From the NCBI GenBank assembly GCA_965243285.1, contig OZ251537.1:1798001-1862000 (forward strand): a DNA stretch of 64,000 nt, read 5' to 3'. Shown here in pieces: positions 26,845-38,302 of the stretch. The position numbers and the translations under genes were made by a program. This DNA is from JAHRAW01 sp965243285. Its GTDB lineage: Bacteria > Pseudomonadota > Gammaproteobacteria > Arenicellales > Poriferihabitantaceae. The notes below the pieces were generated by a model. That model was not told the origin of the DNA. It was given only the letters and a program-made list of their open reading frames with translations, and ran no database searches. Positions within the stretch are counted from its first letter, which is position 1. The number at the start of each line of letters is the position of its first letter.

Positions 26845-27951
26845 ATGAGCCAAAATAACAGCGGTTTTGTCGATTTACGCATCGCCCACGGCGGGCGCGG
26901 CGATGACAGCGTGTGGCCGTCATTCACCGACATTATGATGGTCATCGTGATGATATTTTTGATGACCTTGGCGGTGATGACGGTGCGCAATGTCGAGCTC
27001 GACCGCCAGCTGGGCATAAGCGACAGCGCCCGCCACGCCGGCGCCCTCGAAAGGCAGCGATTGGCGGATAAAATTCTCGCCATCGAGGCGATGCTGGCTG
27101 ATTTACAGCGCGAATTGGCCGCCAGCGCCGGCAAATTGGCACTAAGCGAGCAAGCGCTAAGCGCGCAAGCACTGCAAGGGCAGGCGCTGCGCCAAAACTT
27201 AGCGGCGACAGAATCCGCCCTGCAAACCGCGTTAGCGAGAGCCGCCGAAGCGGATGCGGCGCGCAACTTAGCGGTGCAAAACGCGGCCCAGTTGGGTGAT
27301 GAGTTAGCCGCCTCGCAGGCGCGGTTTGACGCGTTGGAAGCGCGCGCCAGCGGCGAAATCGAAACCTTGAGCGCGGCCAATTTATCCTTATCTGAGCACC
27401 TCGATAACATCATGGCGCAGTTGGAGATACGCGAATCCCGGCTGCGCGCCGAGCAACAACAGCGCCAGGCGGAGCAAGCCGCTGGGCGACTATCGGCGGC
27501 GACCTCGGCCGCCGAATTGGGTGAGTTACAGGCGCAATACGCCGCCTTGGATGAAAAATATCGTGGTTTGGTGCGCCCGGCGCGCAGCCCGCTCGGCAAA
27601 TTCCTAGTCGAGGTGTACTTCCTCAAAACCGCGCGCGGCTATGCCTATCGACTAAAAACACCGTCCGTGGCCGCGGTCGACATCACCTTAGCAGCCCTGC
27701 GCCAGCGCCTCGCGGCGCTCAAAAAACAACACCGCCACAATCTCTACACCCGCGTGATTATTCCTGAAAGCGGGCCCGAAAGCCGGCCCGAAAATGGCGC
27801 CGAAAACGCCGCCGACACCACCGCCATATCGCACCACGAAGCGTGGCGTTTCACCCAAGAAATTTTGCAAAACTATGATTATTATCACCAGCGCGGCGCC
27901 GCATCGGCCCCGTTAACATCGCCATCGCCATCGCCATCGCCAGCGCCATGA
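26845..27951 (+). CDS. MotB/ExbD-like coiled-coil membrane protein
   Basis: The 368-residue protein has one membrane helix at residues 30-47, preceded by VWPSFTDIMMVIVMIFLM. Asp29 stands where MotB, ExbD and ZorB carry the proton-binding aspartate. A long Ala/Gln/Glu-rich coiled coil follows (about 50-235), then a C-terminal domain starting near PARSPLGKFLVEVYFLKTAR that I do not recognise; it does not show the usual OmpA peptidoglycan-binding motifs. Two low-complexity stretches, ESGPESRPENGAEN and the SPSPSPSPAP end, look like local repeat growth. The stop overlaps the mnmG ATG (ATGA), so translation of the two is coupled. Partner of the preceding channel protein by position and topology; role unknown. 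Confidence 0.7.
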   Translation: MSQNNSGFVDLRIAHGGRGDDSVWPSFTDIMMVIVMIFLMTLAVMTVRNVELDRQLGISDSARHAGALERQRLADKILAIEAMLADLQRELAASAGKLALSEQALSAQALQGQALRQNLAATESALQTALARAAEADAARNLAVQNAAQLGDELAASQARFDALEARASGEIETLSAANLSLSEHLDNIMAQLEIRESRLRAEQQQRQAEQAAGRLSAATSAAELGELQAQYAALDEKYRGLVRPARSPLGKFLVEVYFLKTARGYAYRLKTPSVAAVDITLAALRQRLAALKKQHRHNLYTRVIIPESGPESRPENGAENAADTTAISHHEAWRFTQEILQNYDYYHQRGAASAPLTSPSPSPSPAP

Positions 27952-29939
27952 AATACCCAGAGGAGTTCGCCGTTATCGTGGTCGGCGGCGGCCACGCCGG
28001 CGTCGAGGCGGCGTTGGCGGCGGCGCGCGTTGGCGGCAAAACCCTGCTGATCACCCACAATATCGAGACCATCGGGCAGATGTCGTGCAATCCCGCCATC
28101 GGCGGCATCGGCAAGGGGCATATCGTGCGCGAAATTGACGCCATGGGCGGCATCATGGGGCGCGCCATCGATGAAGCCGGCATTCACTTTCGCACCCTCA
28201 ATTCGAGCAAAGGGGCGGCGGTGCAAGCCAGCCGCGCCCAAGCCGACCGCGCGCTGTATAAAATCGCCATCCGCCGCGCGGTGGATTGCCAGCAAAATTT
28301 GACTGTATTTCAGCAGCCGGTGGACGACCTCATCATGGCCCAAGGCCGGGTGCGCGGCGTGGTCACCCAGTTGGGCATCGAATTTCGCGCCGCCGCGGTG
28401 GTGCTAACCGCTGGCACTTTTTTGAACGGCAAAATTCATATCGGCCTCACCAATGCTCGCGCCGGGCGTGCCGGCGACCCGCCGACATTGGCCCTGGCGG
28501 CGCGCTTGCGCGAGATGCCGTTCACCGTGAAGCGCCTGAAAACCGGCACGCCGCCGCGGCTGGATGGCAAAACCATCGATTACGCCGCGCTGGAAGCGCA
28601 GCCCGGCGAGCAACCGCCGCCGCCGTTTTCGTTTATCAACGCCGGCGGGTTTGCGTCGCCGCGCCAGGTTAGTTGCCACATTACCGCCACCAATCCGGCG
28701 GCGCACGAGATTATCGCCGCAGCATTGGGGCGTTCGCCGATTTATGGCGCCGGCGCCGATGGCATCGACGGCGTAGGGCCGCGCTATTGCCCCTCCATCG
28801 AAGACAAAATCACGCGCTTTGCCGAGCGCCCGAGCCATCAGATTTTCATCGAGCCCGAAGGCCTCAATACCACCGAGGTGTACCCCAACGGCATTTCCAC
28901 CAGCCTGCCGTTCGATGCGCAGCACCACTTTGTGCGCGCCATCCGCGGTTTTGAGCGCGCCGTGATCACGCGTCCGGGCTATGCCATCGAGTATGATTTT
29001 TTCGACCCGCGCGGCTTGAAGCAGAGCCTCGAGACGCAGTGCGTGGCTGGGTTATTTTTCGCCGGGCAAATCAACGGCACCACCGGCTATGAGGAAGCCG
29101 CCGGGCAGGGGTTGATCGCCGGTTTGAATGCGGCGCGGCTGGCGCAGGGGCGCGATAGTTGGCAGCCGGCGCGCAGCCAAGCCTACATCGGCGTGATGAT
29201 AGACGACCTCACCACCCGTGGCGTCACCGAGCCGTATCGCATGTTCACCTCGCGCGCCGAGTACAGATTGTTGTTGCGCGAGGATAACGCCGATTTGCGC
29301 CTCACCGAGATCGCCTGGGGGCTGGGTTTGGTGGATGAAAATCGCCGCCGCCTGGCGGCCGACAAAGCCGCGACCATGGCCGCCGAACGCGAGCGCCTGC
29401 GCCACATTTGGCTACGCCCGGCGGCGTTGGACGCGGCTGCGGCGAGGCGCGCCCTCGGCGCCCCCTTAGCGCGCGAAGCCAATTTGCTGGATTTGCTGCG
29501 CCGCCCCGAGGTGGGCTATGACGCGCTGATGGCTTTATCCGCCAGCCGCCCCATCGCCGACCGCTGCGCCATCCGCCAGTTGGAAATCGAGGCGCGATAC
29601 AGCGGCTACATCGAGCGCCAGGCGGCCGACATCGAGAATTGCGAAAAACGCCACAATCAGCCCTTGCCGGCGGCGCTCGATTACCACGCGGTGCGCGGCT
29701 TATCCACCGAAGCGCAGCAAAAACTCAGCCAAGTAAGGCCGCAAACCGTGGGCCAAGCGGCGCGCATCCCCGGCCTCACCCCAGCCGCCATCTCCCTGCT
29801 ACTAGTGTATTTAAAAAAACGCGGGCGGCGAGTAGGCGGCCGCCGGGCAGAGGATTCGGCGCCCGATTCGAAGGATTCGGGCTCGGATTCGGCGGCGAGT
29901 TCGCTAACGGATTCGCTACTAGCGCCAGTCTCGGTTTGA
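27948..29939 (+). CDS. mnmG: tRNA uridine-5-carboxymethylaminomethyl modification enzyme MnmG
   Basis: MnmG (GidA) is the FAD-dependent partner of MnmE in wobble-uridine modification. The FAD motif VVGGGHAGVEAALAAARVG is at the start, followed by MSCNPAIGGIGKGHIVREID and the DAMGG(I)MGRAIDEAGI block. The motif of the family, LKTGTPPRLDGKTIDY, and GLFFAGQINGTTGYEEAAGQ are present. It has 663 residues against about 629 normally; the excess is a C-terminal Asp-Ser-rich tail (AEDSAPDSKDSGSDSAASS) encoded by GATTCG units at 29850-29936. The start overlaps the preceding gene by four bases. The usual followers rsmG and parAB are not here: the next plus-strand gene is an orphan ParA 1.7 kb away. Confidence 0.96.
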   Translation: MKYPEEFAVIVVGGGHAGVEAALAAARVGGKTLLITHNIETIGQMSCNPAIGGIGKGHIVREIDAMGGIMGRAIDEAGIHFRTLNSSKGAAVQASRAQADRALYKIAIRRAVDCQQNLTVFQQPVDDLIMAQGRVRGVVTQLGIEFRAAAVVLTAGTFLNGKIHIGLTNARAGRAGDPPTLALAARLREMPFTVKRLKTGTPPRLDGKTIDYAALEAQPGEQPPPPFSFINAGGFASPRQVSCHITATNPAAHEIIAAALGRSPIYGAGADGIDGVGPRYCPSIEDKITRFAERPSHQIFIEPEGLNTTEVYPNGISTSLPFDAQHHFVRAIRGFERAVITRPGYAIEYDFFDPRGLKQSLETQCVAGLFFAGQINGTTGYEEAAGQGLIAGLNAARLAQGRDSWQPARSQAYIGVMIDDLTTRGVTEPYRMFTSRAEYRLLLREDNADLRLTEIAWGLGLVDENRRRLAADKAATMAAERERLRHIWLRPAALDAAAARRALGAPLAREANLLDLLRRPEVGYDALMALSASRPIADRCAIRQLEIEARYSGYIERQAADIENCEKRHNQPLPAALDYHAVRGLSTEAQQKLSQVRPQTVGQAARIPGLTPAAISLLLVYLKKRGRRVGGRRAEDSAPDSKDSGSDSAASSLTDSLLAPVSV

Positions 29940-30075
29940 TTCGGGTTTAGCGAGCGGCGCGTTCGGCGCGTTCGGCGCCATGTTTACGCCGCTGTGGTGA
30001 TTCCCGAGCGAACCGGCGGCGGCCGATGATGACGCGGGCGCTGGAAATCCCTTTACCCCATGATTTCCAACCCCA
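29940..30075. other. Short convergent spacer
   Basis: The 136 bases between the convergent ends of mnmG and the reductase contain GCGCGTTCGGCGCGTTCGGC (two GCGCGTTCG units) and no recognised signal. No spacer element is present here. Confidence 0.4.
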
Positions 30076-31515
30076 TTACCGCAAAGTCACTAATTCTTCC
30101 GCTGCGGTGGGGTGGATGGCGATGGTGTTGTCGAAGTCGGTTTTGGTGGCGCCCAGTTTTAGGGCGACGGCGAAACCTTGCAGCATTTCGTCGGCGCCGT
30201 CGCCGACCACATGGCAGCCGATGACTTTTTGCGTGGCGGCGACGGTGATGAGTTTGACCAGCGTGCGCGGTTTGTGGGCGCTGACGGCGTAGCGCATATT
30301 GACGAAGCGGCTTTGATAGACCTTGATGTGCGCGGCGCCGTGGATTTGGGCGGCGCGTTGTTCGCTCAACCCCACCGTGCCGATGGGCGGGTGGCTAAAA
30401 ACCACGCTAGGGATGGTGGCGAAATCGGCGCGCGCTTGGGGCTGGTCGCCGAATAGGCGATCGGCCAGACGGCGGCCGGCGGCGATGGCCACCGGGGTGA
30501 GCGGCGGCGCGGTGGTTACATCGCCCACTGCGTAGAGGCCGGCCACGGCGGTGTTTTGGAATTCATCCACGCCGATGAAACCGCGGGCGTCGGTGGCGAG
30601 GCCGGCGCGGCCGAGATGTAACGCGGCGGCGTTGGGGCGGCGGCTGATGGCGAAAATTACGCAGTCATAGCCGCTGGTGGCCGAATCCGCCGTATTCGCA
30701 TCCGCCGCGGAATTTCCCTGCGCAGCGCCAGCATCATGCGCCGCCGCCAGCGAATCTCCCTGGGAATCACCAGCAGCGCGATAGCCCAGGCTGCCATCGG
30801 CGGCGCGGAAAATTTGCGCGCAGGAGATGCCGGTTTTGATGGTTACGCCGGCGTCGCGCATGTGCGCCAGCACATGTTCGCCCAAGGCGTGGTCGAAGGC
30901 GCGCAGCAAGCGGTCTTTTCGCAACAGCATGGTCACGCGGCTGCCGAGGCCGTGCAACACGCCGGCGAGTTCGGTGGCGATGTAGCCGGCGCCGATGAGC
31001 AGCGGCTTCATGGGTTGCGTGGCGAGGTCGAAGAAACCGTCGCTACTGATGCCGAGCTCGGCGCCGGGGATGGACGGCATCACCGGCGCTGAGCCGGTGG
31101 CGATGAGGATGTGGCCGGCGCGATAAACTTGCCCGCCGGCCTCGATTTGGTCGGCGCCGCGAAAGCGGGCCGCGGCGCGCACCACTTCCACCCCGTCGGC
31201 GGCTAGGTTGTCGGCGTAGATTTGGTTCAGCCGGCCGATATAGGCATCGCGCGCGGTTTTCAGCCTCGGCCAGTGGCAGCCGTCGGCCGCGGCGCCGAGG
31301 TTGAAGCCATAGTCGTCGGCCAGGGCGAGCGCATCGTGGATTTGCGCGGCATTCCACATCACCTTTTTCGGCACGCAACCGACATTCACGCAAGTGCCGC
31401 CGAGTTTTGCGGTCTCGAAGAGCACCGCCCGCGCGCCGTGTTGCGCCGCCCGTCGCGCCGCGGCGATGCCGCCGCTGCCGCCACCGATGACGACAAAATC
31501 ATAGTTTTCAGTCAT
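30076..31515 (-). CDS. gor: Glutathione-disulfide reductase
   Basis: This FAD/NADPH oxidoreductase restores reduced glutathione. The start MTENYDFVVIGGGSGGIAAA gives the FAD fold, and the redox pair is in GGTCVNVGCVPKKVMW. FINVGE-type positions appear as GLYAVGDVTTAPPLTPVAIA, and the dimer-interface end AIHPTAAEELVTLR is conserved with its catalytic histidine. I choose the ATG at 31515; a longer frame upstream to 31620 has no family support. The protein has 479 residues; about 35 extra ones, Gly/Asp/Ser/Ala-rich (GDSQGDSLAAAHDAGAAQGN onward), lie between SLGYRAA and GYDCVIFAISRRPN, in the NADPH domain. They come from the GATTCG/GATTCC-like stretch at about 30672-30786. A thioredoxin-type or trypanothione-type reductase is less likely. 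Confidence 0.9.
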   Translation of the reverse strand: MTENYDFVVIGGGSGGIAAARRAAQHGARAVLFETAKLGGTCVNVGCVPKKVMWNAAQIHDALALADDYGFNLGAAADGCHWPRLKTARDAYIGRLNQIYADNLAADGVEVVRAAARFRGADQIEAGGQVYRAGHILIATGSAPVMPSIPGAELGISSDGFFDLATQPMKPLLIGAGYIATELAGVLHGLGSRVTMLLRKDRLLRAFDHALGEHVLAHMRDAGVTIKTGISCAQIFRAADGSLGYRAAGDSQGDSLAAAHDAGAAQGNSAADANTADSATSGYDCVIFAISRRPNAAALHLGRAGLATDARGFIGVDEFQNTAVAGLYAVGDVTTAPPLTPVAIAAGRRLADRLFGDQPQARADFATIPSVVFSHPPIGTVGLSEQRAAQIHGAAHIKVYQSRFVNMRYAVSAHKPRTLVKLITVAATQKVIGCHVVGDGADEMLQGFAVALKLGATKTDFDNTIAIHPTAAEELVTLR

Positions 31516-31535
31516 CAATCCCAATTTTGCCCGAG

Positions 31536-31564
31536 AATGTAATAAAATCGGCGTATTGTAACAA
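31536..31564 (-). promoter_or_regulatory. Weak promoter candidate for the glutathione reductase gene
   Basis: On the minus strand TTGTTA (31559-31564) and TACATT (31536-31541) are 17 bases apart, about 20 bases before the reductase ATG. Each matches the consensus at four of six positions. The same gap must also serve the divergent ParA gene. Confidence 0.25.
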
Positions 31565-31673
31565 ATGAGCCGCATTCTTAATGCACATTCCAGGCTGGGT
31601 GGCGGGCCAGTTTCTACCACCCACCGCTCGCCGGGTTCTCTCGAACGCGGCGCACTAACACGAGGCGTATGCG

Positions 31674-32291
31674 ATGAAAACTATTTTGGTGGTGAATCCC
31701 AAAGGTGGTTGCGGCAAATCCACGCTGGCGACCAATCTGGCCAGTTATTACGCGCTATGGAATAAGCCGGTGGCGCTGGCCGATTACGACCCGCAGCGCT
31801 CCAGCCTCGAATGGCTAAAGGAACGCGGCGGAGATTTCAACCCCATTATCGGCCTCGATGCCAGCGGCGCCGATTACCACATCCCCAAAGGCACGCAGCG
31901 CCTGGTGATGGATGCCCCGGCGCGCATCGCCCCGCCGCAGTTGAAAAAACTATTCAAAGCCGCCGACTGCGTCATCGTGCCGGTGCTGCCGTCGCCCATC
32001 GACATCCGCGCTGTCGGCAATTTCATCGGTGAATTAATGCTGCATGGTTTGCTGAAATCCGCCCGCATCGGCATGGTGGCGAACCGCGTGCGCGCCACCA
32101 CGCTGATTTACGCCAACATGGCGGGCTTTCTCGAAAAACTAAACATCCCGCTGCTCACCTACCTGCGGGATTCCCAAAACTATGTGCGCGCCGCCGATAG
32201 CGGCCACGGCATCTTCGACATGCTGCCGTGCCACGCCGACCGCGATGTGGAGCATTGGCGGGCCTTGATAAAATGGGTCGAGGGGAAATAG
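31674..32291 (+). CDS. ParA-family ATPase (orphan)
   Basis: This 205-residue protein is a deviant-Walker ATPase. KGGCGKST lies at residues 10-17 within ILVVNPKGGCGKSTLATNLA, and DYDPQRSSLEWLKERG carries the A'-type aspartate. RLVMDAPARI and CVIVPVLPSPIDIRAVGNFI follow. It is shorter than chromosomal ParA/Soj (about 260 residues) and has no ParB or parS neighbour, so a role in positioning some other cargo, as with many orphan ParA proteins, is more likely than chromosome segregation. It is divergent from the reductase gene and followed by a repeat-filled spacer. Confidence 0.85.
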   Translation: MKTILVVNPKGGCGKSTLATNLASYYALWNKPVALADYDPQRSSLEWLKERGGDFNPIIGLDASGADYHIPKGTQRLVMDAPARIAPPQLKKLFKAADCVIVPVLPSPIDIRAVGNFIGELMLHGLLKSARIGMVANRVRATTLIYANMAGFLEKLNIPLLTYLRDSQNYVRAADSGHGIFDMLPCHADRDVEHWRALIKWVEGK

Positions 32292-32404
32292 CGGATGTGA
32301 CAATCGGGGCTGGGGCGGTGGTTTGTAGGTAAGGGGAGGGTAGGGAAGTGGGCCGGGGGGCGGAAATCACCTAACAAAATTTTGGGGTTTGGGGGTTTGG
32401 GGGT

Positions 32405-33145
<741 letters not shown>

Positions 33146-33199
33146 AAAAGCGTATCGATGGTTAGAATCATGATACCGGGCGCTGCGGTGCTGACATTA

Positions 33200-33234
33200 A
33201 TATGTACATTGACTTATATAATATGTACATTGAC
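33200..33234. repeat. Direct repeat ATATGTACATTGAC with 21-base period
   Basis: ATATGTACATTGAC occurs at 33200-33213 and 33221-33234, separated by TTATATA, in a GTACAT-rich stretch (33190-33265) upstream of the FemAB-like gene. The two-turn spacing would suit a dimeric regulator. The rest of 33146-33305 holds nothing recognised. Confidence 0.6.
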
Positions 33235-33305
33235 ATATACATGAGTATGTACATAAGCCAAGTCAACATACGCATGGGCGCCGTGAGCGGGGGGGCGGAT
33301 GGGGG

Positions 33306-34574
33306 GTGGAGATAGAGATTTTTTCCAGCATTGATGACATCTGCGCGCGGCAGTGGGATGGGTTGGCGGGCGATTATCCCTTTTTACGGCACGGGTTTTT
33401 GGCGGCGATGGAACGCCATGGCGGGGTCGGGGCGAGCGTCGGCTGGCGGCCGCGGCATTTGGGGTGTTTTGATGCGGTGGGCGGGCGGCGGGTGTTGGTG
33501 GGCGCTATGCCGGTGTACGAAAAACATCACTCGTGGGGCGAATTTGTGTTCGACCAGGCGTGGGCGCACGCGTTTTTTCGCGCTGGCTTGGACTATTACC
33601 CGAAATTGGTGAATGCGATTCCGCATACCCCGGCCACCGGGGCGCGCTTTCTCGCCGCCGCTGGGCGCCGCGCGGAAATCGCCGCCGCGTTGGTGGAGGC
33701 GCTGCGTGACTGCGTGGCGGGCGGCCGGCATGGGGGCGCGGGCGGCGGCGGGCATAGCGGCGACTCCGGTGATGAATCCGGCGGTGGGCATAGCGGCGAC
33801 TCCGGCGGCGGGCATGGCGCATCCGGCGCCGGGCATGGCGGCGGATACAGCGGGGCGCATTGCTTGTTCGCCCATGCTGAAGATGTGGCGTTGTTGAATC
33901 GCCGGGGTGCGGTGTCGCGCTTCGATTGCCATTTTCGCTGGCGTAATCGGGGCTATGGAGATTTCGCGGATTTTCTCGGTGCCCTGAAAGCCAAAAAACG
34001 CAAGAACATTCGCCGTGAACGCGCCGCCGTGGCCGCCGCCGGGGTGGTTTTTCGGCGCTTGGACGGGCACACCGCTAAGCCCGAAGATTGGCAACATTTC
34101 ACCGCCATGTACGGCCGTATATATGAGCAAAAACACGGCCAGCCGGCCTTTAATTGTGGGTTTTTTAGGGCTGTGGCGGCCGCCATCCCGATGCAAGTGC
34201 AGTTGGTCATGGCGCACCACGGCGACGCCGGCGAACCCGTGGCGGCGGCGCTGATGTTCGTCGATGGCAACACTTTGTACGGTCGCCACTGGGGCTGCGC
34301 GCGCCGCATCGACTGCCTGCATTTCGAGGCGTGCTACTATCAGGGCATCGAAATTTGCATCGCTCGCGGCTTGGATTATTTCGACCCCGGCGTCCAAGGC
34401 GAGCACAAAATCGCGCGCGGTTTCGAGGCAGTGCGCACCCATTCGCTACACTGGATGGCGCCTAACCCGTTCGCCGCCGCCATCGGGCAATTCGCGGCCG
34501 CGGAAAAAACCCACATCGAGGCCTACATGGCTGAAGTGGCGCGCCATTCGCCCTATCAACATTGCGCGACTTGA
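33306..34574 (+). CDS. FemAB-like GNAT acyltransferase (COG3146 type)
   Basis: The protein belongs to the FemAB-like group of GNAT-fold enzymes once called DUF482; the substrate is not established, though relatives are linked to peptidoglycan or amino-acid conjugation. Family marks: FLRHGFLAAMERHG near the start, HHSWGEFVFDQAWAHAF, GLDYYPKLVNAIPHTPATGA, LKAKKRKNIRRERAAV, and near the end CYYQGIEICIARGLDYFDPG and GEHKIARGFEAVRTHSLHW. About 48 Gly/His/Ser-rich residues (nt 33714-33858, units such as GGGCATAGCGGCGACTCC) split the domain between RDCVAGG and AHCLFAHAED; relatives run straight through. The start is a GTG at 33306; no Shine-Dalgarno sequence was found. Confidence 0.82.
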   Translation: MEIEIFSSIDDICARQWDGLAGDYPFLRHGFLAAMERHGGVGASVGWRPRHLGCFDAVGGRRVLVGAMPVYEKHHSWGEFVFDQAWAHAFFRAGLDYYPKLVNAIPHTPATGARFLAAAGRRAEIAAALVEALRDCVAGGRHGGAGGGGHSGDSGDESGGGHSGDSGGGHGASGAGHGGGYSGAHCLFAHAEDVALLNRRGAVSRFDCHFRWRNRGYGDFADFLGALKAKKRKNIRRERAAVAAAGVVFRRLDGHTAKPEDWQHFTAMYGRIYEQKHGQPAFNCGFFRAVAAAIPMQVQLVMAHHGDAGEPVAAALMFVDGNTLYGRHWGCARRIDCLHFEACYYQGIEICIARGLDYFDPGVQGEHKIARGFEAVRTHSLHWMAPNPFAAAIGQFAAAEKTHIEAYMAEVARHSPYQHCAT

Positions 34575-34745
34575 GGTGGATTGATGGGCACGGTGTTGGG
34601 CGGTTGTGCTGCCACCGGTCGCTAAAATTCGCCGCTGATCCATGCCTGCCGCCGCCCGCCGCCGGGCGCTATCGATGGCGGTTGATTCATGTTGATTGCG
34701 GTGGATTTCTCGCCCCCACCCTTCGCCCATCCAAAACAAAAATAC
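34575..34745. other. Short spacer
   Basis: The 171-base gap between two plus-strand genes has no repeat array. An in-frame ATG at 34689 could extend the next gene by 19 codons, but the added residues are not family-like. Confidence 0.4.
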
Positions 34746-35555
34746 ATGTTCGATTCCCTATTCAACGACCTGCGACTCAACCTGGGCCGCCGCCTAGCGC
34801 GTTATCTCAGCGCGTCGATTCCCGGCTATCAGCCGTTTTGTGTGTACGATGTGCCGGTGCTCGAAGCGTACCTGCAGCCCGGCGATATTCTGCTGGTGGA
34901 GGGCGATGCGCGCGTCAGCACCGCCATCAAATACCTCACCCAATCCACTTGGTCGCACGCCGCGTTTTTCGCCGGGGCGGCCACCGGGCAATTCACCGCC
35001 GACGGCGAGCCGTGTCCGCTGGTCGAGGCCGAGCTCGCCATCGGCGTGTGCGCCTCGCCGCTGTCTAAATATCGCCGCCTCAACACCCGCATCTGCCGCC
35101 CGGTCAATCTCAGCGCCGATGATCGCGCCGCTGTGGTGCGCCGCATGGTGGACAGCATTGGCCTCGATTACGACCTCAAACACCTGCTGGATTTGGCGCG
35201 TTATTTATGGTCGACGCCGCCAGCGCCGGTAAAAACGCGCCGCCGCCTGTTGGCGCTCGGCAGCGGCGACCCCACCCGCGCCATTTGCTCGACCCTAATC
35301 GCCGAAACCTTCCAATCCATCGCCTACCCGATTTTGCCGCGCTTAGAGCGCCAAACCGTGCTCGCCGAGTACCATTACAGCGTGCGCGAAATCCTCCACA
35401 TCCGCCATTACAGCCTGTTCACGCCGCGGGATTTCGATGTATCGCCGTATTTTCAAATCATCAAGCCCACCATCGAAAGCGGCTTCGATCATCGCGCCCT
35501 TAATTTGCGTCAAGAGTCGGAGTCGGCGGCTGGAGATAGTGCAAAAGATTCTTAA
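34746..35555 (+). CDS. YiiX/YebB-like NlpC/P60-superfamily cysteine hydrolase
   Basis: The 269-residue protein resembles the permuted papain-like group (YiiX type). The first motif is LQPGDILLVEGDARVSTAIK, followed by TWSHAAFF with the candidate catalytic histidine. The candidate nucleophile cysteine comes late, in RAICSTLIAETFQSIAYPIL, the order expected of permuted members. No signal peptide is evident. Relatives act on lipids or peptide amides; the substrate here is unknown. I choose the ATG at 34746 because MFDSLFNDLRLNLGRRLARY looks native. The C-terminal ESESAAGDSAKDS tail is acidic-serine rich, like tails on other proteins in this window. Confidence 0.75.
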   Translation: MFDSLFNDLRLNLGRRLARYLSASIPGYQPFCVYDVPVLEAYLQPGDILLVEGDARVSTAIKYLTQSTWSHAAFFAGAATGQFTADGEPCPLVEAELAIGVCASPLSKYRRLNTRICRPVNLSADDRAAVVRRMVDSIGLDYDLKHLLDLARYLWSTPPAPVKTRRRLLALGSGDPTRAICSTLIAETFQSIAYPILPRLERQTVLAEYHYSVREILHIRHYSLFTPRDFDVSPYFQIIKPTIESGFDHRALNLRQESESAAGDSAKDS

Positions 35556-35578
35556 AAACATAGGGGGTGGGTGTTTTA

Positions 35579-36130
35579 GGAGTTATAGATCTAATATTTG
35601 TTTGATTTTGATTTTGCTGTTGCTGTTGGCTTTTGGCTTTGCTGTTGCTTTTGATTTTGCTGTTGCTTTTGATGTTGGCTTTGGCTTTTAACGTTTTACT
35701 CCCCCCAGATGAAGCACGGGGAGTAAAACAAAAGCAAAAGCCAAAGCAAAAGCGACAATTAAAATCAAAATCAAAATCAAAATCAAAATCAAAATCAAAA
35801 TCAAAATCAAAATCAAAATCAAAATCAAAATCAAAATCAAAATCAAAATCAAAATCAAAATCAAAATCAAAATCAAAATCAAAATCAAAATCAAAATCAA
35901 AATCAAAATCAAAATCAAAATCAAAATCAAACGCACCCCCCACCAAAACTGGCGATGATGCCGCCAGTTTTGGCTCCCCCCTAAAAAGATAGGGTGGAGC
36001 AAAGCCTTAACAGCCAAAAGCAAAAGCCAAAAGCCAAAAGCCAAAAGCAAAAGCCAAAAGCCAAAAGCCAAAAGCAAAAGCCAAAAGCCAAAAGCCAAAA
36101 GCCAAAAGCCAAAAGCCAAAAGCAAAAGCC
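35579..36130. repeat. Composite spacer element with short T-rich and long A-rich arm
   Basis: The left terminal motif GGAGTTATAGATCTAATATT is at 35579-35598. A short T-rich arm leads to a lone first hairpin (CTCCCCCCAGATG...CGGGGAG, about 35697-35725). The A-rich arm holds the AAAATC run, a reversed AAAACTGGCG cassette at 35937-35999 and then AAAAGCC units up to 36130. No right terminus was found before the ABC transporter gene. Long frames here read as Asp-Phe, Ile-Leu or Ser-Lys dipeptide runs and are not genes. Confidence 0.8.
35761..35928 (+). repeat. Hexanucleotide microsatellite (AAAATC)28
   Basis: Twenty-eight perfect head-to-tail copies of AAAATC with no interruption. Such purity implies recent expansion or ongoing correction between copies. 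Confidence 0.98.
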
Positions 36131-36165
36131 ACCCATCCGGTCACTCATCCATCCTCCCAACCCTT

Positions 36166-38175
<2,010 letters not shown>

Positions 38176-38302
38176 CCTGAGTGCATCGCCGCAATTTCAT
38201 CGACCATCGCCGAATTTCCGCCCACTATTGCCAGCGAATGCTTTATCAATCCACCCGGCCCATTCAATCCACACCCAAACTCACCATCTGAGGATTCCCC
38301 CC

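Noticed and set aside
25664..27951. Zorya (ZorAB) assignment of the MotAB-like pair
   Set aside because: The topology is similar, but I see no OmpA-type domain in the partner and no zorC, zorD or zorE gene nearby, so the name is not supported.
33384..34442. 352-codon minus-strand frame opposite the FemAB-like gene
   Set aside because: It has no recognisable domain, while the plus strand carries conserved family motifs over its whole length.
35500..36125. Long minus-strand frames of Asp-Phe or Ile-Leu dipeptides
   Set aside because: They are translations of the (AAAATC)28 array in different frames; no start signal or non-repeat sequence supports a gene.
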